From Acetobacter sacchari (lineage in GTDB: Bacteria > Pseudomonadota > Alphaproteobacteria > Acetobacterales > Acetobacteraceae), in contig NZ_JAFVMF010000003.1 in assembly GCF_017377715.1 (NCBI RefSeq), forward strand, positions 124,001 through 188,000: DNA of 64,000 nucleotides, in the 5' to 3' direction. Below, in pieces: positions 1 through 9,144 of this stretch. Below the pieces are notes generated by a model. The model was not told the origin of the DNA, ran no database searches, and saw only the letters and a list, made by a program, of their open reading frames with translations. The position numbers and the translations under genes were made by a program. Position 1 is the first letter of the stretch, and each line of letters starts with the position of its first letter.

Positions 1-60
1 AATGGCTGCAATTGCTGTAATACGTCGATTTCGGACAATTTAGGATCAGGGCGGCCACGG

Positions 61-1038
61 ATGAAAGTGCGGTCGAAGACAATTGTGGTGGTGGCGTTGC
101 CGGGGGTCCAGCTTCTGGACGTATGCGGCCCGCTGGATGTGTTCGCGGAAGCTAATGCTCAGGTCGGGCGTGAGGAATACCGACTTGCCGTCACCGCGAT
201 CGAACCGGGTCCGGTCCGCAGTTCGTCCGGCGTGCGGTTAGTGGCGGACTGCATTATCGGCGACGACGAAGATGAGGCGATCGACACGCTTCTCGTCGCC
301 GGACGCCCAAACGCGGCCGTTTCCCCGGTGGATGACGCTGTCGTCGCATGGTTACGCAGGCGTGCGCCGACGGCGCGGCGATTTGGGTCGGTGTGCAGCG
401 GCGCCTTCTTTCTTGCCGCAGCAGGTCTGCTGGGCGGCAAACGGGTCACGACTCATTGGGCCGTAGCGGAGGAGCTGGCGCGACAGTTTCCAGACGTCAT
501 GGTGGATGCGGAGGCGATTCACATCGCGGACGGGGCCCTTCGGACAGCAGCCGGGGTAACCGCCGGACTGGATCTCGCGTTGTCGCTTGTCGAGGAGGAT
601 CTGGGCCACGAGGTAGCGAGGAAGGTGGCGAGCCAGCTCGTGATGTTCTTCAAGCGACCGGGCGGGCAGCTGCAGTTCAGCCGCAAGGGCGTCGCCGCGT
701 TGCCCGGTCGCTCGGCGTTGCAAGAACTGCAGCGGTGGGTGGCGGCCAATCCGGGCTTGAACCACTCAGTCGCGAATCTCGCCAGACGTATGGATCTGAG
801 CACGCGCCATTTCTCGAGGTTGTTTCGTAACGAGGTGGGAGTGACGCCCGCGTCGTGGGTCGAAGACGCTCGCGTGAATGCCGCCCGGCGACGTCTGGAA
901 CTGGGACAGGAGATGCCAAAGCAGGTCGCAGCATTCTGCGGCTTTGCCGACGCTGATACACTGCGCCGGGCGTTCGTCAGGCATGTGGGCGTGTCGCCAG
1001 CCGAATATAGAAAGAGGTTTTCGAAATTGGGCGCGTGA
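61..1038 (+). CDS. GlxA-family transcriptional regulator (DJ-1/PfpI + AraC HTH)
   Basis: This 325-residue protein has the two-domain build of GlxA/FtrA regulators. Residues about 5-180 form a DJ-1/PfpI-like domain with the nucleophile-elbow Cys near residue 112 in the context SVCSGAF. Residues about 220-320 form an AraC-type double helix-turn-helix ending in the usual GVSPAEYRKRF pattern. Such proteins are cytoplasmic activators that sense a small metabolite through the DJ-1-like domain, which usually lacks protease activity. No target gene is obvious: the next gene, an RNA helicase, lies 313 bp downstream. The ligand and regulon cannot be inferred from the sequence. The family call is secure. 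Confidence 0.88.
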   Translation: MKVRSKTIVVVALPGVQLLDVCGPLDVFAEANAQVGREEYRLAVTAIEPGPVRSSSGVRLVADCIIGDDEDEAIDTLLVAGRPNAAVSPVDDAVVAWLRRRAPTARRFGSVCSGAFFLAAAGLLGGKRVTTHWAVAEELARQFPDVMVDAEAIHIADGALRTAAGVTAGLDLALSLVEEDLGHEVARKVASQLVMFFKRPGGQLQFSRKGVAALPGRSALQELQRWVAANPGLNHSVANLARRMDLSTRHFSRLFRNEVGVTPASWVEDARVNAARRRLELGQEMPKQVAAFCGFADADTLRRAFVRHVGVSPAEYRKRFSKLGA

Positions 1039-1351
1039 AAATGGGACTTTATCGAGTGATGCGGACTTGATCCGTGAAATTCGCACCGAATCACCCACGC
1101 TTCGCTGGCTAAATCATTGAGTGTGAGGAAAGGCGACGTTTTGAGCGCGTCACGCACTACTATGCGGCGAGGGGCGCCCGGTAAGGATCTCGCTGCGTGG
1201 TGAGGGGAGTTGCTGGCGACGGACCTTCGAGCCGCCGCCTCTCGTCTCCTGCGTTGACGCGCTGCGGCATCGCCCGTAAAAGCCCGCGTTCCGATATCAG
1301 CGAAGCCCGAACAGGCGCAACCTTTTTTGAGCGCCGGAGGCGCCGCTTGCC
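1039..1351. other. Intergenic region upstream of rhlE
   Basis: No credible gene, RNA or strong hairpin was seen in these 313 bp. The stretch must hold the rhlE promoter. A purine-rich GCCGGAGGCG at about 1333-1342 lies upstream of the rhlE ATG. Confidence 0.4.
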
Positions 1352-2644
1352 ATGACCATGACATTTGCCGACCTCTCTCTGGCGGAACCCGTGCTGCGCG
1401 CGCTGGCGCAGGAAGGTTACGTCAAACCGACGCCGATCCAGGCCCAGTCGATCCCGATGCTGCTCGAAGGGCGCGATCTGCTTGGCATGGCGCAGACGGG
1501 CACTGGCAAGACCGCAGCCTTCGCGCTGCCTTTGCTTCATCGTCTGGCGCAGTCTCCACGCCCGGCGCCAGCAGGCGGCGCGCGCGTGCTCGTCCTCGCG
1601 CCCACGCGCGAGCTTGTCTCGCAGATTGCTGACGGCTTCGAGAGCTTTGGCCGCCATCTGGATATCAACGTAACGACGATTTTTGGCGGCGTTAGCCAGT
1701 TTCATCAGGTCAATGCGCTGAAAGATGGCGTGGACATCATTGTCGCCGCGCCGGGGCGTCTGCTCGATCTGATTGAGCAAGGACTGTGCGATCTGTCGCA
1801 GCTTGAAGCGCTGGTTCTGGACGAAGCTGACCAGATGCTCGACATGGGCTTCGCCAAGCCGATAGAGCGCATTGTCGCGACGTTGCCGAAAGATCGTCAC
1901 ACGCTGCTGTTTTCGGCGACGATGCCGAAGTCTATCGCTGCGTTGGCTGAGAGCCTGCTGCGCGACCCGGCGAAGGTCGAGATCGCTCCGCCGTCAACCA
2001 CAGTGGACCGCATCGAGCAATCCGTCATGTTCCTCGACGCAGCCAACAAGAAAGACGCGCTGCTGACGCTGCTGCGCACGCCCGGGATGGGGCAGGCGGT
2101 CGTCTTCACCTTGCAGAAGAACATCGCCAACGAGGTCTGCGCCTTCATCGTGGAAGCAGGCATCACTGCCGAGGCCCTGCACGGCAACAAGTCGCAGGGC
2201 CAGCGGGAACGCGCGCTCGACGCCTTTCGTTCCGGAGACGCTCAGGTTCTGGTGGCGACAGACATCGCCGCGCGCGGTATCGACGTCGACACGGTAACGC
2301 ATGTTTTCAACCACGATCTGCCGAGCCTGCCGGAAAGCTATGTGCACCGCATCGGGCGCACTGGCCGTGCAGGCCGCGCCGGTTTCGCCGTCACGCTGTG
2401 CGACGCTGAACAGCGCGCGTGGCTGCACGCCGTGGAACGGGAGATTGGGCGTGCTCTGATCGTTCACGAAGACCACGAGTGGCATTCCGAAGACGCGCGA
2501 AATTCGACCATGCGTCCGCCTGTGTTGGGCGGGGGGCTGGTGAAGCAGATCAAGCCGCAAAAGACGCGTGAGCGTAAAGTGTGGACCGAAGAAGAGAAGC
2601 AGGCGGCCCGGATAGCCGCCGGGAAGGTTGTGGAAAACGCGTAA
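1352..2644 (+). CDS. rhlE: DEAD-box ATP-dependent RNA helicase, RhlE type
   Basis: A 430-residue DEAD-box helicase that remodels RNA structure using ATP, typically in ribosome assembly or mRNA turnover in the cytoplasm. The full motif set is visible: Q motif PTPIQ near residue 27, Walker A AQTGTGKT at 47-54, PTREL, DEAD within VLDEADQML near 155, SAT near 190, and HRIGRTGRAGR in the second RecA-like domain. The C-terminal tail is short and lysine-rich, as in RhlE proteins, which lack the DbpA RNA-binding domain. A second in-frame ATG follows two codons after the first. The gene is monocistronic as far as can be seen. Confidence 0.93.
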   Translation: MTMTFADLSLAEPVLRALAQEGYVKPTPIQAQSIPMLLEGRDLLGMAQTGTGKTAAFALPLLHRLAQSPRPAPAGGARVLVLAPTRELVSQIADGFESFGRHLDINVTTIFGGVSQFHQVNALKDGVDIIVAAPGRLLDLIEQGLCDLSQLEALVLDEADQMLDMGFAKPIERIVATLPKDRHTLLFSATMPKSIAALAESLLRDPAKVEIAPPSTTVDRIEQSVMFLDAANKKDALLTLLRTPGMGQAVVFTLQKNIANEVCAFIVEAGITAEALHGNKSQGQRERALDAFRSGDAQVLVATDIAARGIDVDTVTHVFNHDLPSLPESYVHRIGRTGRAGRAGFAVTLCDAEQRAWLHAVEREIGRALIVHEDHEWHSEDARNSTMRPPVLGGGLVKQIKPQKTRERKVWTEEEKQAARIAAGKVVENA

Positions 2645-2909
2645 TTGAGTCGGTGGGCGGGGGGAGGACTTCCTCTCACCTGTTCGCGAACGACATACTG
2701 AGCCTTCCCGTTCCAACCAGAAAACGGGATCGCCGCTTCATAAAATAACTAAAATACCAACTCAACCGCCCCCGGTAGTGAAATCAGTCCGTTATCGGAC
2801 ATCGACGGAACGTAGCGTTCGCTGCAGCGAAGATAAAAAAAATCTCAGTGTACGAGGCCATGGTTTTGGCGTATGCGATTACGAGCAGCAGCTAACCAAA
2901 CTGAACTTA

Positions 2910-4103
2910 TCATGTAAAATTAAAATTCGATATTTCATTAAATAAATGAAGATTTGTCATTTTCATAAGAGCGTCAACGGGATTGGGCTGCGATGAAAAT
3001 TTAACAATGACAACCTCCGATTGGGGGTCGACGTAGAGCCATTGCCCATGAATGCCCAGCGTAAAGAATGCTTGGTGAGCATTCCCGCTCTGATACCATT
3101 GATTGCGATAAGATCCGCCGGGAAGCCAGTCGGCAAAATTCCCTTCCCTCCAGGCTTGCATATCTCCCCCTGAAATCGTGTCGGCCACCCATTCTGGCGA
3201 AATAACCTGACGACCAAGGGCCTTGCCTCCACACCGCATGGCTTCTCCGATCCTCGCGAGGTCACGCGGGGTCATGGAAATTCCGCCGCCTGCGCGTGGC
3301 GTACCCTCTGTATCCACGGTTATTGAACCAGATTGGCGGAGACCGAGCGGACGCCAGAGACGTGTGGCGGCGAAATCCGCCAGGCGCTCTCCGGATGCCC
3401 GCTCCACTACCAGCCCAAGAACATCGGAATTCGGCGAACAGTAGTAAAAGGGGCCACCGTGCTCATTGCTTCCTTTCTGTAGCGATGCAAGAAATTCGAT
3501 CACTGTCTCCTGAGGCGTTCCCTCCATCTGTGGATCGAGGAGGCCCGCCCTTCGATAGCGGGCGAAATCGCCAAGAGAGTCGCCGTATTCTTCTGTAAAA
3601 ACTACGCTCGTGCGCATATCGAGCACGTGTTGAATAGAGGCGTTTCCAAAAGCGGAACGCCCCAACTCCGGCACGTATCTCGCTACCGGTGCGTCGAGTT
3701 CGATTAACCCGTCGCCGACCAGAAGGCCGACCAAAAGACCTGTGATGGATTTACTTGAAGAAAACATAATATGGCGGGTCTGAAGATCGAACTGCGACGC
3801 ATGAAATTCGGCTATAAAGCGTCCCGATTTCATGACGACCAAGGCGTCCGTCCAGGTACGGCGCAACACATCAATCAGTGGTTCTGACTCGCCCGCAATT
3901 TTAACGCTCTTTTCGATTAACCGATGGGGGCCAACTACGAGCTCTTCCGGCTCCACTGAGTATGATCGAATCTCCGCGGTCGGTATAAATTCCGGGACAT
4001 GGCGAAACGCCCAGACATTCCATGGAGAATTTCTCCAGTTATGCAAATGGACCTGATTTCTCGTGAAACCATAGGCATTTGCGAACTGATCGGGCTGCTT
4101 CAT
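2910..4103 (-). CDS. Serine hydrolase, class C beta-lactamase/NylB-like family
   Basis: A serine hydrolase of about 397 residues. The nucleophile motif is Ser115-Ser-Ser-Lys118, followed by a Tyr-containing YYCSPN motif and a late HGQ element. This is the arrangement of the beta-lactamase-related family that includes 6-aminohexanoate-dimer hydrolase NylB and esterase EstB. No signal peptide is seen, so it is probably cytoplasmic. The frame stays open upstream into the ABC ATPase gene, but the ATG at 4103 starts the conserved part and lies just past that gene's stop, so it was chosen. It is the last gene of a minus-strand cluster with an amino acid ABC importer and a PhzF-like enzyme, suggesting that it cleaves an imported amide, cyclic dipeptide or ester. 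The substrate is unknown. Confidence 0.8.
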   Translation of the reverse strand: MKQPDQFANAYGFTRNQVHLHNWRNSPWNVWAFRHVPEFIPTAEIRSYSVEPEELVVGPHRLIEKSVKIAGESEPLIDVLRRTWTDALVVMKSGRFIAEFHASQFDLQTRHIMFSSSKSITGLLVGLLVGDGLIELDAPVARYVPELGRSAFGNASIQHVLDMRTSVVFTEEYGDSLGDFARYRRAGLLDPQMEGTPQETVIEFLASLQKGSNEHGGPFYYCSPNSDVLGLVVERASGERLADFAATRLWRPLGLRQSGSITVDTEGTPRAGGGISMTPRDLARIGEAMRCGGKALGRQVISPEWVADTISGGDMQAWREGNFADWLPGGSYRNQWYQSGNAHQAFFTLGIHGQWLYVDPQSEVVIVKFSSQPNPVDALMKMTNLHLFNEISNFNFT

Positions 4104-4155
4104 ACGAATTGCTCGTTCTGAGGATATTTTTGTGTCACAATATATAGATTGTAGA

Positions 4156-4878
4156 TCATTGCACATGTCGCAAGAAATTATGAAATCGCTCGCTAGGTGG
4201 AGACGATAATAAAGCGGCCGGTTCACCGTCATGAATAACGCGACCATCCTCCATGAAAATGAGGCGTGAGCCGACTTGCCGGGCGAAATGCATCTCATGA
4301 GTAACAACCATCATGGTCATTCCTTCCGTCGCAAGTGTTTGCATGACTTTCATGACTTCTTGCCGTAATTCGGGATCCAGGGCTGATGTCGGTTCGTCGA
4401 ACAGCATTAATCTGGGTTGCACGGCAAGCGCACGGGCAATTGCAACGCGTTGTTGCTGACCTCCGGATAATTGAGATGGGTAATGATTCTTTCTTTCAAA
4501 AAGTCCGACCTTTCCTAGCAATGTTTCGGCGACTTCCTGCGCCTCGGATTTCGAGTATTTTTTGACGCGGATCGACCCAAACATAACATTTTGCAGTGCC
4601 GTAAGATTTGGAAAGAGATTGAATTGCTGAAAGACCATGCCCGCCTGACGTCTTATCTGGCGTACGTCAGCGGGCGATCCCAGTACACTAATCCCGTTTA
4701 CCAGCAAATCTCCACCGTTAATTTTTTCTAGAGCATTGACGCAGCGGAGCATTGTCGACTTCCCGGAACCGGACGGACCGATGATGACGGCGACTTCCCC
4801 CGACTTGACCGAGAGTTCGGTTGGTTGCAGCACCACATGATCACCAAAGCTTTTCGTGGTTTGACGGAATTCAATCAT
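4156..4878 (-). CDS. Polar amino acid ABC transporter, ATP-binding protein (GlnQ/HisP type)
   Basis: A 240-residue ATPase that powers an amino acid importer at the inner face of the cytoplasmic membrane. Walker A GPSGSGKST lies near residue 33, the signature LSGGQQQRVAIARAL near 137, Walker B LMLFDEPTSALDPE near 158, and the switch histidine in VVTHEM. Length and motifs match GlnQ/HisP-type subunits. Its start lies one base after the permease stop, so the genes are translated together. The nearest relatives cannot be separated by substrate, and the gene sits in a lower-GC block. Confidence 0.93.
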   Translation of the reverse strand: MIEFRQTTKSFGDHVVLQPTELSVKSGEVAVIIGPSGSGKSTMLRCVNALEKINGGDLLVNGISVLGSPADVRQIRRQAGMVFQQFNLFPNLTALQNVMFGSIRVKKYSKSEAQEVAETLLGKVGLFERKNHYPSQLSGGQQQRVAIARALAVQPRLMLFDEPTSALDPELRQEVMKVMQTLATEGMTMMVVTHEMHFARQVGSRLIFMEDGRVIHDGEPAALLSSPPSERFHNFLRHVQ

Positions 4879-4879
4879 T

Positions 4880-5536
4880 TCAGGGCAACCTCACCCGTCG
4901 TTCCAGCAAGCGTAATCCTAACGCAAATGCGCTGATGACCACAAAATAAATCGCCGCGACTTCCGACCAGATTTCTACAGAACGAAAATTTTCGGCCATT
5001 ACCTCCTGACCGCGACGTGTAAGTTCTCCAACTCCTATCACTATAAAAATAGAAGTATCTTTCACAACATTGACGAGTTGATTCCCCATTGCCGGTAAAG
5101 AACGCCGAAACGCAAGCGGCGCTATAATATGAGCAAGAACGGCGGGAAAAGAGAGGCCCATCGCCAGGCCAGCTTCCTGTATCCCAATCGGAACACTATT
5201 AAGGGCTCCGCGTATAATCTCAGCGTTATAAGCACCGGAATTGATTATGATGGTAATGATGGCGGCGTCTATGGAACTGATACGAATGCCCGCTATCAAC
5301 GGTAACGCAAAAAATATGAACATGACCTGGACTACGATAGGCGTTCCTCTGATGAGCGCGACATAAACATGCGCCAGCGCATTGGAGATTCGTCCTCCAT
5401 ACTCCAATGCGACACCCGCCACGACGCCGAACACGATCCCTCCAGCCAATCCGGAAAACGCGATCAGAAGCGTCACTTGTAGCCCCTGCATCAAATCTGG
5501 AAAGGCAGATATCAGAACCGACCAGTCAAAGTTCAT
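4880..5536 (-). CDS. Polar amino acid ABC transporter permease (HisM/GlnP type)
   Basis: An inner-membrane permease of about 218 residues with five predicted hydrophobic segments and the EAA-type cytoplasmic loop, visible as IQEAGLAMGLSFPAVL about two thirds along, which docks the ATPase. This is the HisM/GlnP family architecture. The ATG at 5536 (MNFDWS) is preferred over an in-frame start six codons upstream because family members begin with this short cytoplasmic stretch. Only one permease gene is present, so the membrane part is expected to be a homodimer. It lies between the binding-protein and ATPase genes. Confidence 0.9.
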   Translation of the reverse strand: MNFDWSVLISAFPDLMQGLQVTLLIAFSGLAGGIVFGVVAGVALEYGGRISNALAHVYVALIRGTPIVVQVMFIFFALPLIAGIRISSIDAAIITIIINSGAYNAEIIRGALNSVPIGIQEAGLAMGLSFPAVLAHIIAPLAFRRSLPAMGNQLVNVVKDTSIFIVIGVGELTRRGQEVMAENFRSVEIWSEVAAIYFVVISAFALGLRLLERRVRLP

Positions 5537-5563
5537 TTTACATTTTCCGTACAAAACTCAAGC

Positions 5564-6316
5564 TTATTCTTCGGTCTGGCCGAACCATTTCTCGTTTAGC
5601 GCGGAGAGGCGACCGTCTTTTTTCATCAACGTCAGTTGCGTGTTCGTCTGTGCCACAAGGGGGCTTCCCTTTGGAAAGCCGATACAGACATCGCGCCCCT
5701 CGAGGTCGGGCTTGATTATCCGTACTTTACCTTTTCCTCCGGTGTGGGCGTAATACATCAATACCGGCGTGTCATATACGACTGCATCCGTGCGCCCGGC
5801 CTCAAGGGCCAGTAACGCCTCTGTAACAGAGGGCATTTCAGAAATCGTCGCATTTTTGATGTTTTCTCTGATGTAGGCGATTCCTATTGTGCCGGTCTCT
5901 GCACCAATTATTTTTCCGGCGAGATCCGATGCCGTATGGATCGTCGTATTGTCGATGCGCGTCACGGCGATCAAGCCGCTTTTGTAGTAGGGTTCGGAAA
6001 AATCAATTACTTTTTGGCGTGCTGGTTTTACGAACAGTTGCGAGACGACAACATCGAGGCTTCTCGTCTGCAAAGCTGGAATGAGAACGTCAAATTCCAT
6101 CGGTTGAATTTTCCAATTCTTTCCGATGCCCCTGGCGATTTCGCTCCATACGTCGATATCGAACCCTGTATAGGATCCGCTTTTTCTGAAGCAAAACGGG
6201 GGACCTCCGGCATGTGCTCCGACGATCAGGGGAGCTTCATCTGCCTTTGCGCCATACGACGCCACGATAGCGGGGGCGGCCAGCAGACCGAGTTGCAAAA
6301 TTGAACGTCGGTTCAT
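5564..6316 (-). CDS. Periplasmic amino acid-binding protein of the ABC importer
   Basis: A 250-residue family 3 solute-binding protein. The N-terminal MNRRSILQLGLLAAPAIVASYGAKA is a signal peptide with an arginine pair. The mature part carries SYTGFDIDVWSEIARGIG and later the LKPARQKVIDFSEPYY-like segment, both hallmarks of polar amino acid receptors. It delivers the ligand to the permease encoded 27 bp downstream. The ligand cannot be read from the sequence. The neighbouring PhzF-like enzyme and serine hydrolase point to a modified amino acid, amide or opine-like compound rather than a plain amino acid. Confidence 0.9.
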   Translation of the reverse strand: MNRRSILQLGLLAAPAIVASYGAKADEAPLIVGAHAGGPPFCFRKSGSYTGFDIDVWSEIARGIGKNWKIQPMEFDVLIPALQTRSLDVVVSQLFVKPARQKVIDFSEPYYKSGLIAVTRIDNTTIHTASDLAGKIIGAETGTIGIAYIRENIKNATISEMPSVTEALLALEAGRTDAVVYDTPVLMYYAHTGGKGKVRIIKPDLEGRDVCIGFPKGSPLVAQTNTQLTLMKKDGRLSALNEKWFGQTEE

Positions 6317-6410
6317 TTTTTACTCGTCCTGAAAGTTAAACGTGAGCAATTTCCTGTAACTCGTATTCGTTCGGTATCAGGACTGTTTGAACACTGACCT
6401 AAGGAGAGTT

Positions 6411-7298
6411 TCAGCGTTCGGCAGATGCTTCCACGAGACCGCCCAGCCAGCAGCCGGAAATTTTTCCATCATCAAGAGTGAAGCGAATATCTATTTTGGA
6501 GGGCCGGTTCATCGCTCGGCCCTGGCGGATTGTGATGAGACGATCGGACGCTTCGACCAGCTGATTCTCCAGCAGCCCAAAGGCCAGAGCCGAAGCAGCA
6601 ATTCCAGTTGCAGCATCTTCAGGATATCCGGAATTTTTCGGAAATTGTCTGGCGTCGTAAATTTGCCGAGCACGATCATGTGGAGCGTATGGGTATAGCC
6701 CCGTCGAATCTATTCTTTCGCACAGACTTTCAATACGCGTGAAATCGGGCTGCAGCGCGTCAAGAATGGCCGTGTTTTTCAGGGGGATTAAAGTCTTGAC
6801 CCGACTGGTTGCTGCGTTCTGAATGGGGAACGGTGCCAGGTCATTTTTAGAGATCTGGAGAACATCCAGAATCTCCGCCTCGCTCTGGGTTGGGTGCGGC
6901 AATACACCAATTTTGCCAAGAGGCTGCGTAATCTCAAATTGCGCTTCCGCCCCAGAGCTCTCAGCGAGGCGTCCAAAAACAATGCCGCTCTTCGTCCAAA
7001 TTTTGGCCTGCCGTCGAGCTAATTTTCCGTTTTTGTGCAACAGCCAGAGCGCGCCGACAGTCACATGGCCGCACATAGCCATTTCGTGATTGGGAACGAA
7101 ATACCGAATTTCAAAGTCACATTTGGAGCCAGAAGGGGGCGGCAATATGAACCCGCTTTCAAGGCCGAATTCTTTCGTGATGCTCTGCATCTCCACGCCA
7201 GACAGGCCGGATGCGTCCATTGCTATGGGCGCGGGGTTGCCGCCGCCTTGGCCATCGGTAAATACGTTGACGATTTTCATAGAAATGCCCGACTTCAT
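6411..7298 (-). CDS. PhzF-family isomerase/epimerase-like protein
   Basis: About 295 residues with the PhzF fold (two diaminopimelate epimerase-like halves). The N-terminal MKIVNVFTDGQGGGNPAPIA motif, the acidic residue in FGLESGF that aligns with the catalytic Glu45 of PhzF, and the MCGHVTVGALWLL motif support this; AATGIAASAL follows in the second half. Family members isomerise phenazine precursors, but most genomic copies have unknown substrates. The ATG at 7298 has an AGGG element seven bases upstream; an alternative ATG at 7280 would remove six residues. It lies between an AraC regulator and the ABC importer, so it probably acts on the imported compound. Confidence 0.85.
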   Translation of the reverse strand: MKSGISMKIVNVFTDGQGGGNPAPIAMDASGLSGVEMQSITKEFGLESGFILPPPSGSKCDFEIRYFVPNHEMAMCGHVTVGALWLLHKNGKLARRQAKIWTKSGIVFGRLAESSGAEAQFEITQPLGKIGVLPHPTQSEAEILDVLQISKNDLAPFPIQNAATSRVKTLIPLKNTAILDALQPDFTRIESLCERIDSTGLYPYAPHDRARQIYDARQFPKNSGYPEDAATGIAASALAFGLLENQLVEASDRLITIRQGRAMNRPSKIDIRFTLDDGKISGCWLGGLVEASAER

Positions 7299-7386
7299 CG
7301 CCACGCCCTATCAGATGGTTCGTATGAGCGGACAATAAACGGATCTGGAGTTTCTTTGCGTGTCCCGTCGGGCCGTATCTTATGCC

Positions 7387-8250
7387 CTATCGGGCCTTCG
7401 ACGTTCTGATTTCCGATGGAGAGCGACCAGTGGTCCGGCGCATGGTCCGGGCCAGGGCGCCGCCGCTTTCAAAACCTACGCGAAGCGCTATCTCGCCGAT
7501 CGACAGATCCGTGCCGGTTAAAAGTGTTTTAGCTTGCTTTAATCTTGCTCCTTGCTGATACGCCCCTATTGAAACGCCACTTTTTTCTCGAAACAGGCGT
7601 GTGAGGTGGCGGCGGGAAATCCCGAAACGTTGCCCTATTTCATCCAGAGGAACGTTCCGATCCGCATGGTTTATAATATACGACTTGAGATCAGCGACCA
7701 AAGCCGCCCCGTGATCGTGGCGAGCCGCATCAGGCATCGCCAGGCCTGTCATGACATCGGATATGCACTGCACCAGAAGCGCCGAGGCGATATCCAGGCG
7801 AAGTGCTGATCCGCCGTATGTTCCCAGATCCTTGCGCATGGCGAGGTCTTGTAGAGCGCGCAGGGCGGCGCTGCGCTGGATGAGAATCGGTCTGTCCGCA
7901 CGCCGGTAAAACTCCTGCAAAGAACCCATACGGGCGTCGACCTTGCCTAACGCATCTTCAGTAACATACAGCGCTATGTGGTGGTGAGACGCCAGCGCCG
8001 CCCGGGTCTGATGGCCGCGTGTGGCGGGGACCACCGCAAAGCATTCCTGAGACAACCAGGCGCCCTTGGAGCGACCTTCATGCTTCAGTTCAATGGCTCC
8101 CTGACTGGGAAGCATGAACATCAGGCAGTCGTGCCAGTGCCACGGCCTGGCGTAATTGCCCGAGCTACTCAATGCTGCGAGTGTTTGATCGGCGGCGATT
8201 AAATTTTGTCTGTTCTGAGGACAGCTGACCGCTTCAAATGACCGCAGCAT
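7387..8250 (-). CDS. AraC-family transcriptional regulator
   Basis: A 287-residue regulator with an N-terminal cupin-like sensing region, whose histidine-containing ARPWHWHDCLMF segment is typical, and a C-terminal AraC double helix-turn-helix from about residue 190 (DEIGQRFGISRRHLTRLFREKSG, then GEIALRVGFESGGALARTMRR). A strong purine stretch AAGGGGGAA precedes the ATG. It is the first gene of the minus-strand block with the PhzF-like, importer and hydrolase genes and is their likely activator, responding to the transported substrate. The last HTH has arginine where many members have phenylalanine in the SQFSR-like helix, but the family is clear. Confidence 0.88.
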   Translation of the reverse strand: MLRSFEAVSCPQNRQNLIAADQTLAALSSSGNYARPWHWHDCLMFMLPSQGAIELKHEGRSKGAWLSQECFAVVPATRGHQTRAALASHHHIALYVTEDALGKVDARMGSLQEFYRRADRPILIQRSAALRALQDLAMRKDLGTYGGSALRLDIASALLVQCISDVMTGLAMPDAARHDHGAALVADLKSYIINHADRNVPLDEIGQRFGISRRHLTRLFREKSGVSIGAYQQGARLKQAKTLLTGTDLSIGEIALRVGFESGGALARTMRRTTGRSPSEIRTSKAR

Positions 8251-8544
8251 GACGTTCCCCCTTGAGGTTCACTGCAGATTAGCGATAACCGTGATATGTT
8301 TTCAAGAAATGTGATGGAATGCTGCCGCCTCGGTGAGGCGCTGTGCTTTTGAGGCATGATGCAGGCCAGCGTGCAAATCCCATGCGTAGACATTTTTCAG
8401 ACAATCGCGATGGTGTCGCAAGATGACGACGAATTGGGATATGCAGTTTTGGTATTCGTATGAATTTTTTTAATTTTATTTTATGTTAAAAAGTAATTTG
8501 TTGTATTTTTGTCAATAAATCCATCGTATGCGCGAGATTTACTC

Positions 8545-8820
8545 TCAGCTCCACTCTTTCTTAAGTCTCCGATAAAGTGGAACAGCGGCTGCGAGCGCAA
8601 CCAGAGAAACCAGCAGCAGAAACAGCACGCCGGAAATATGTTCGGCATTTTCCGTGCCTTGCATGCCAACTGAAGTCTGGAATGCCTTAAACCACGGACT
8701 CATGCACATATTATAGATAATGCGCGTGACGAATGCGGTCCTGATCAGCGCGTTGGTTGCCAGAAGTGCGACGGTCAGAGCGGCGCAGATCGATAGAGCT
8801 GCCGGTACGATTTTTCTCAT
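8545..8820 (-). CDS. Small membrane protein of unknown function
   Basis: A protein of about 91 residues that I do not recognise. It has two hydrophobic segments, one near the N terminus (IVPAALSICAALTVALLATNAL) and one in the second half (ISGVLFLLLVSLVALAAAVPL), with a basic C-terminal tail YRRLKKEWS, so an inner-membrane protein with both ends in the cytoplasm is likely. The frame could start up to 20 codons earlier, but MRKIVPAAL gives a sensible positive-inside start. It stands alone between the catabolic block and the isomerase gene. Confidence 0.55.
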   Translation of the reverse strand: MRKIVPAALSICAALTVALLATNALIRTAFVTRIIYNMCMSPWFKAFQTSVGMQGTENAEHISGVLFLLLVSLVALAAAVPLYRRLKKEWS

Positions 8821-9144
8821 ACTTCGATATCTCGTGGCGTGGTTCTGTTTCAACGAAAACATAGAGAGTTCGCGCGACACGCATACTTTAAAGGGGGGGT
8901 ATGGCGCGCTTTAGTTAAGCCGAACGCTGGCTCCTGAGAGTCTGGTTCGATCGAATGTCGGCATTTTGTCGGTCATTTTCTGTAGAAGAGGAAAGAAACC
9001 AGAAATTCGACGCGTATCTAGATATTTTGTAAGGTGTTTTCCCAATAAATATTTACCGGCTGGTTGAGGTCGTGGTTTTACCTCTGCCTGTTCAACGTTG
9101 GCTTCCGACGTGAAAACATAGTGCCAGAAGCCAACGGCGAGAAA

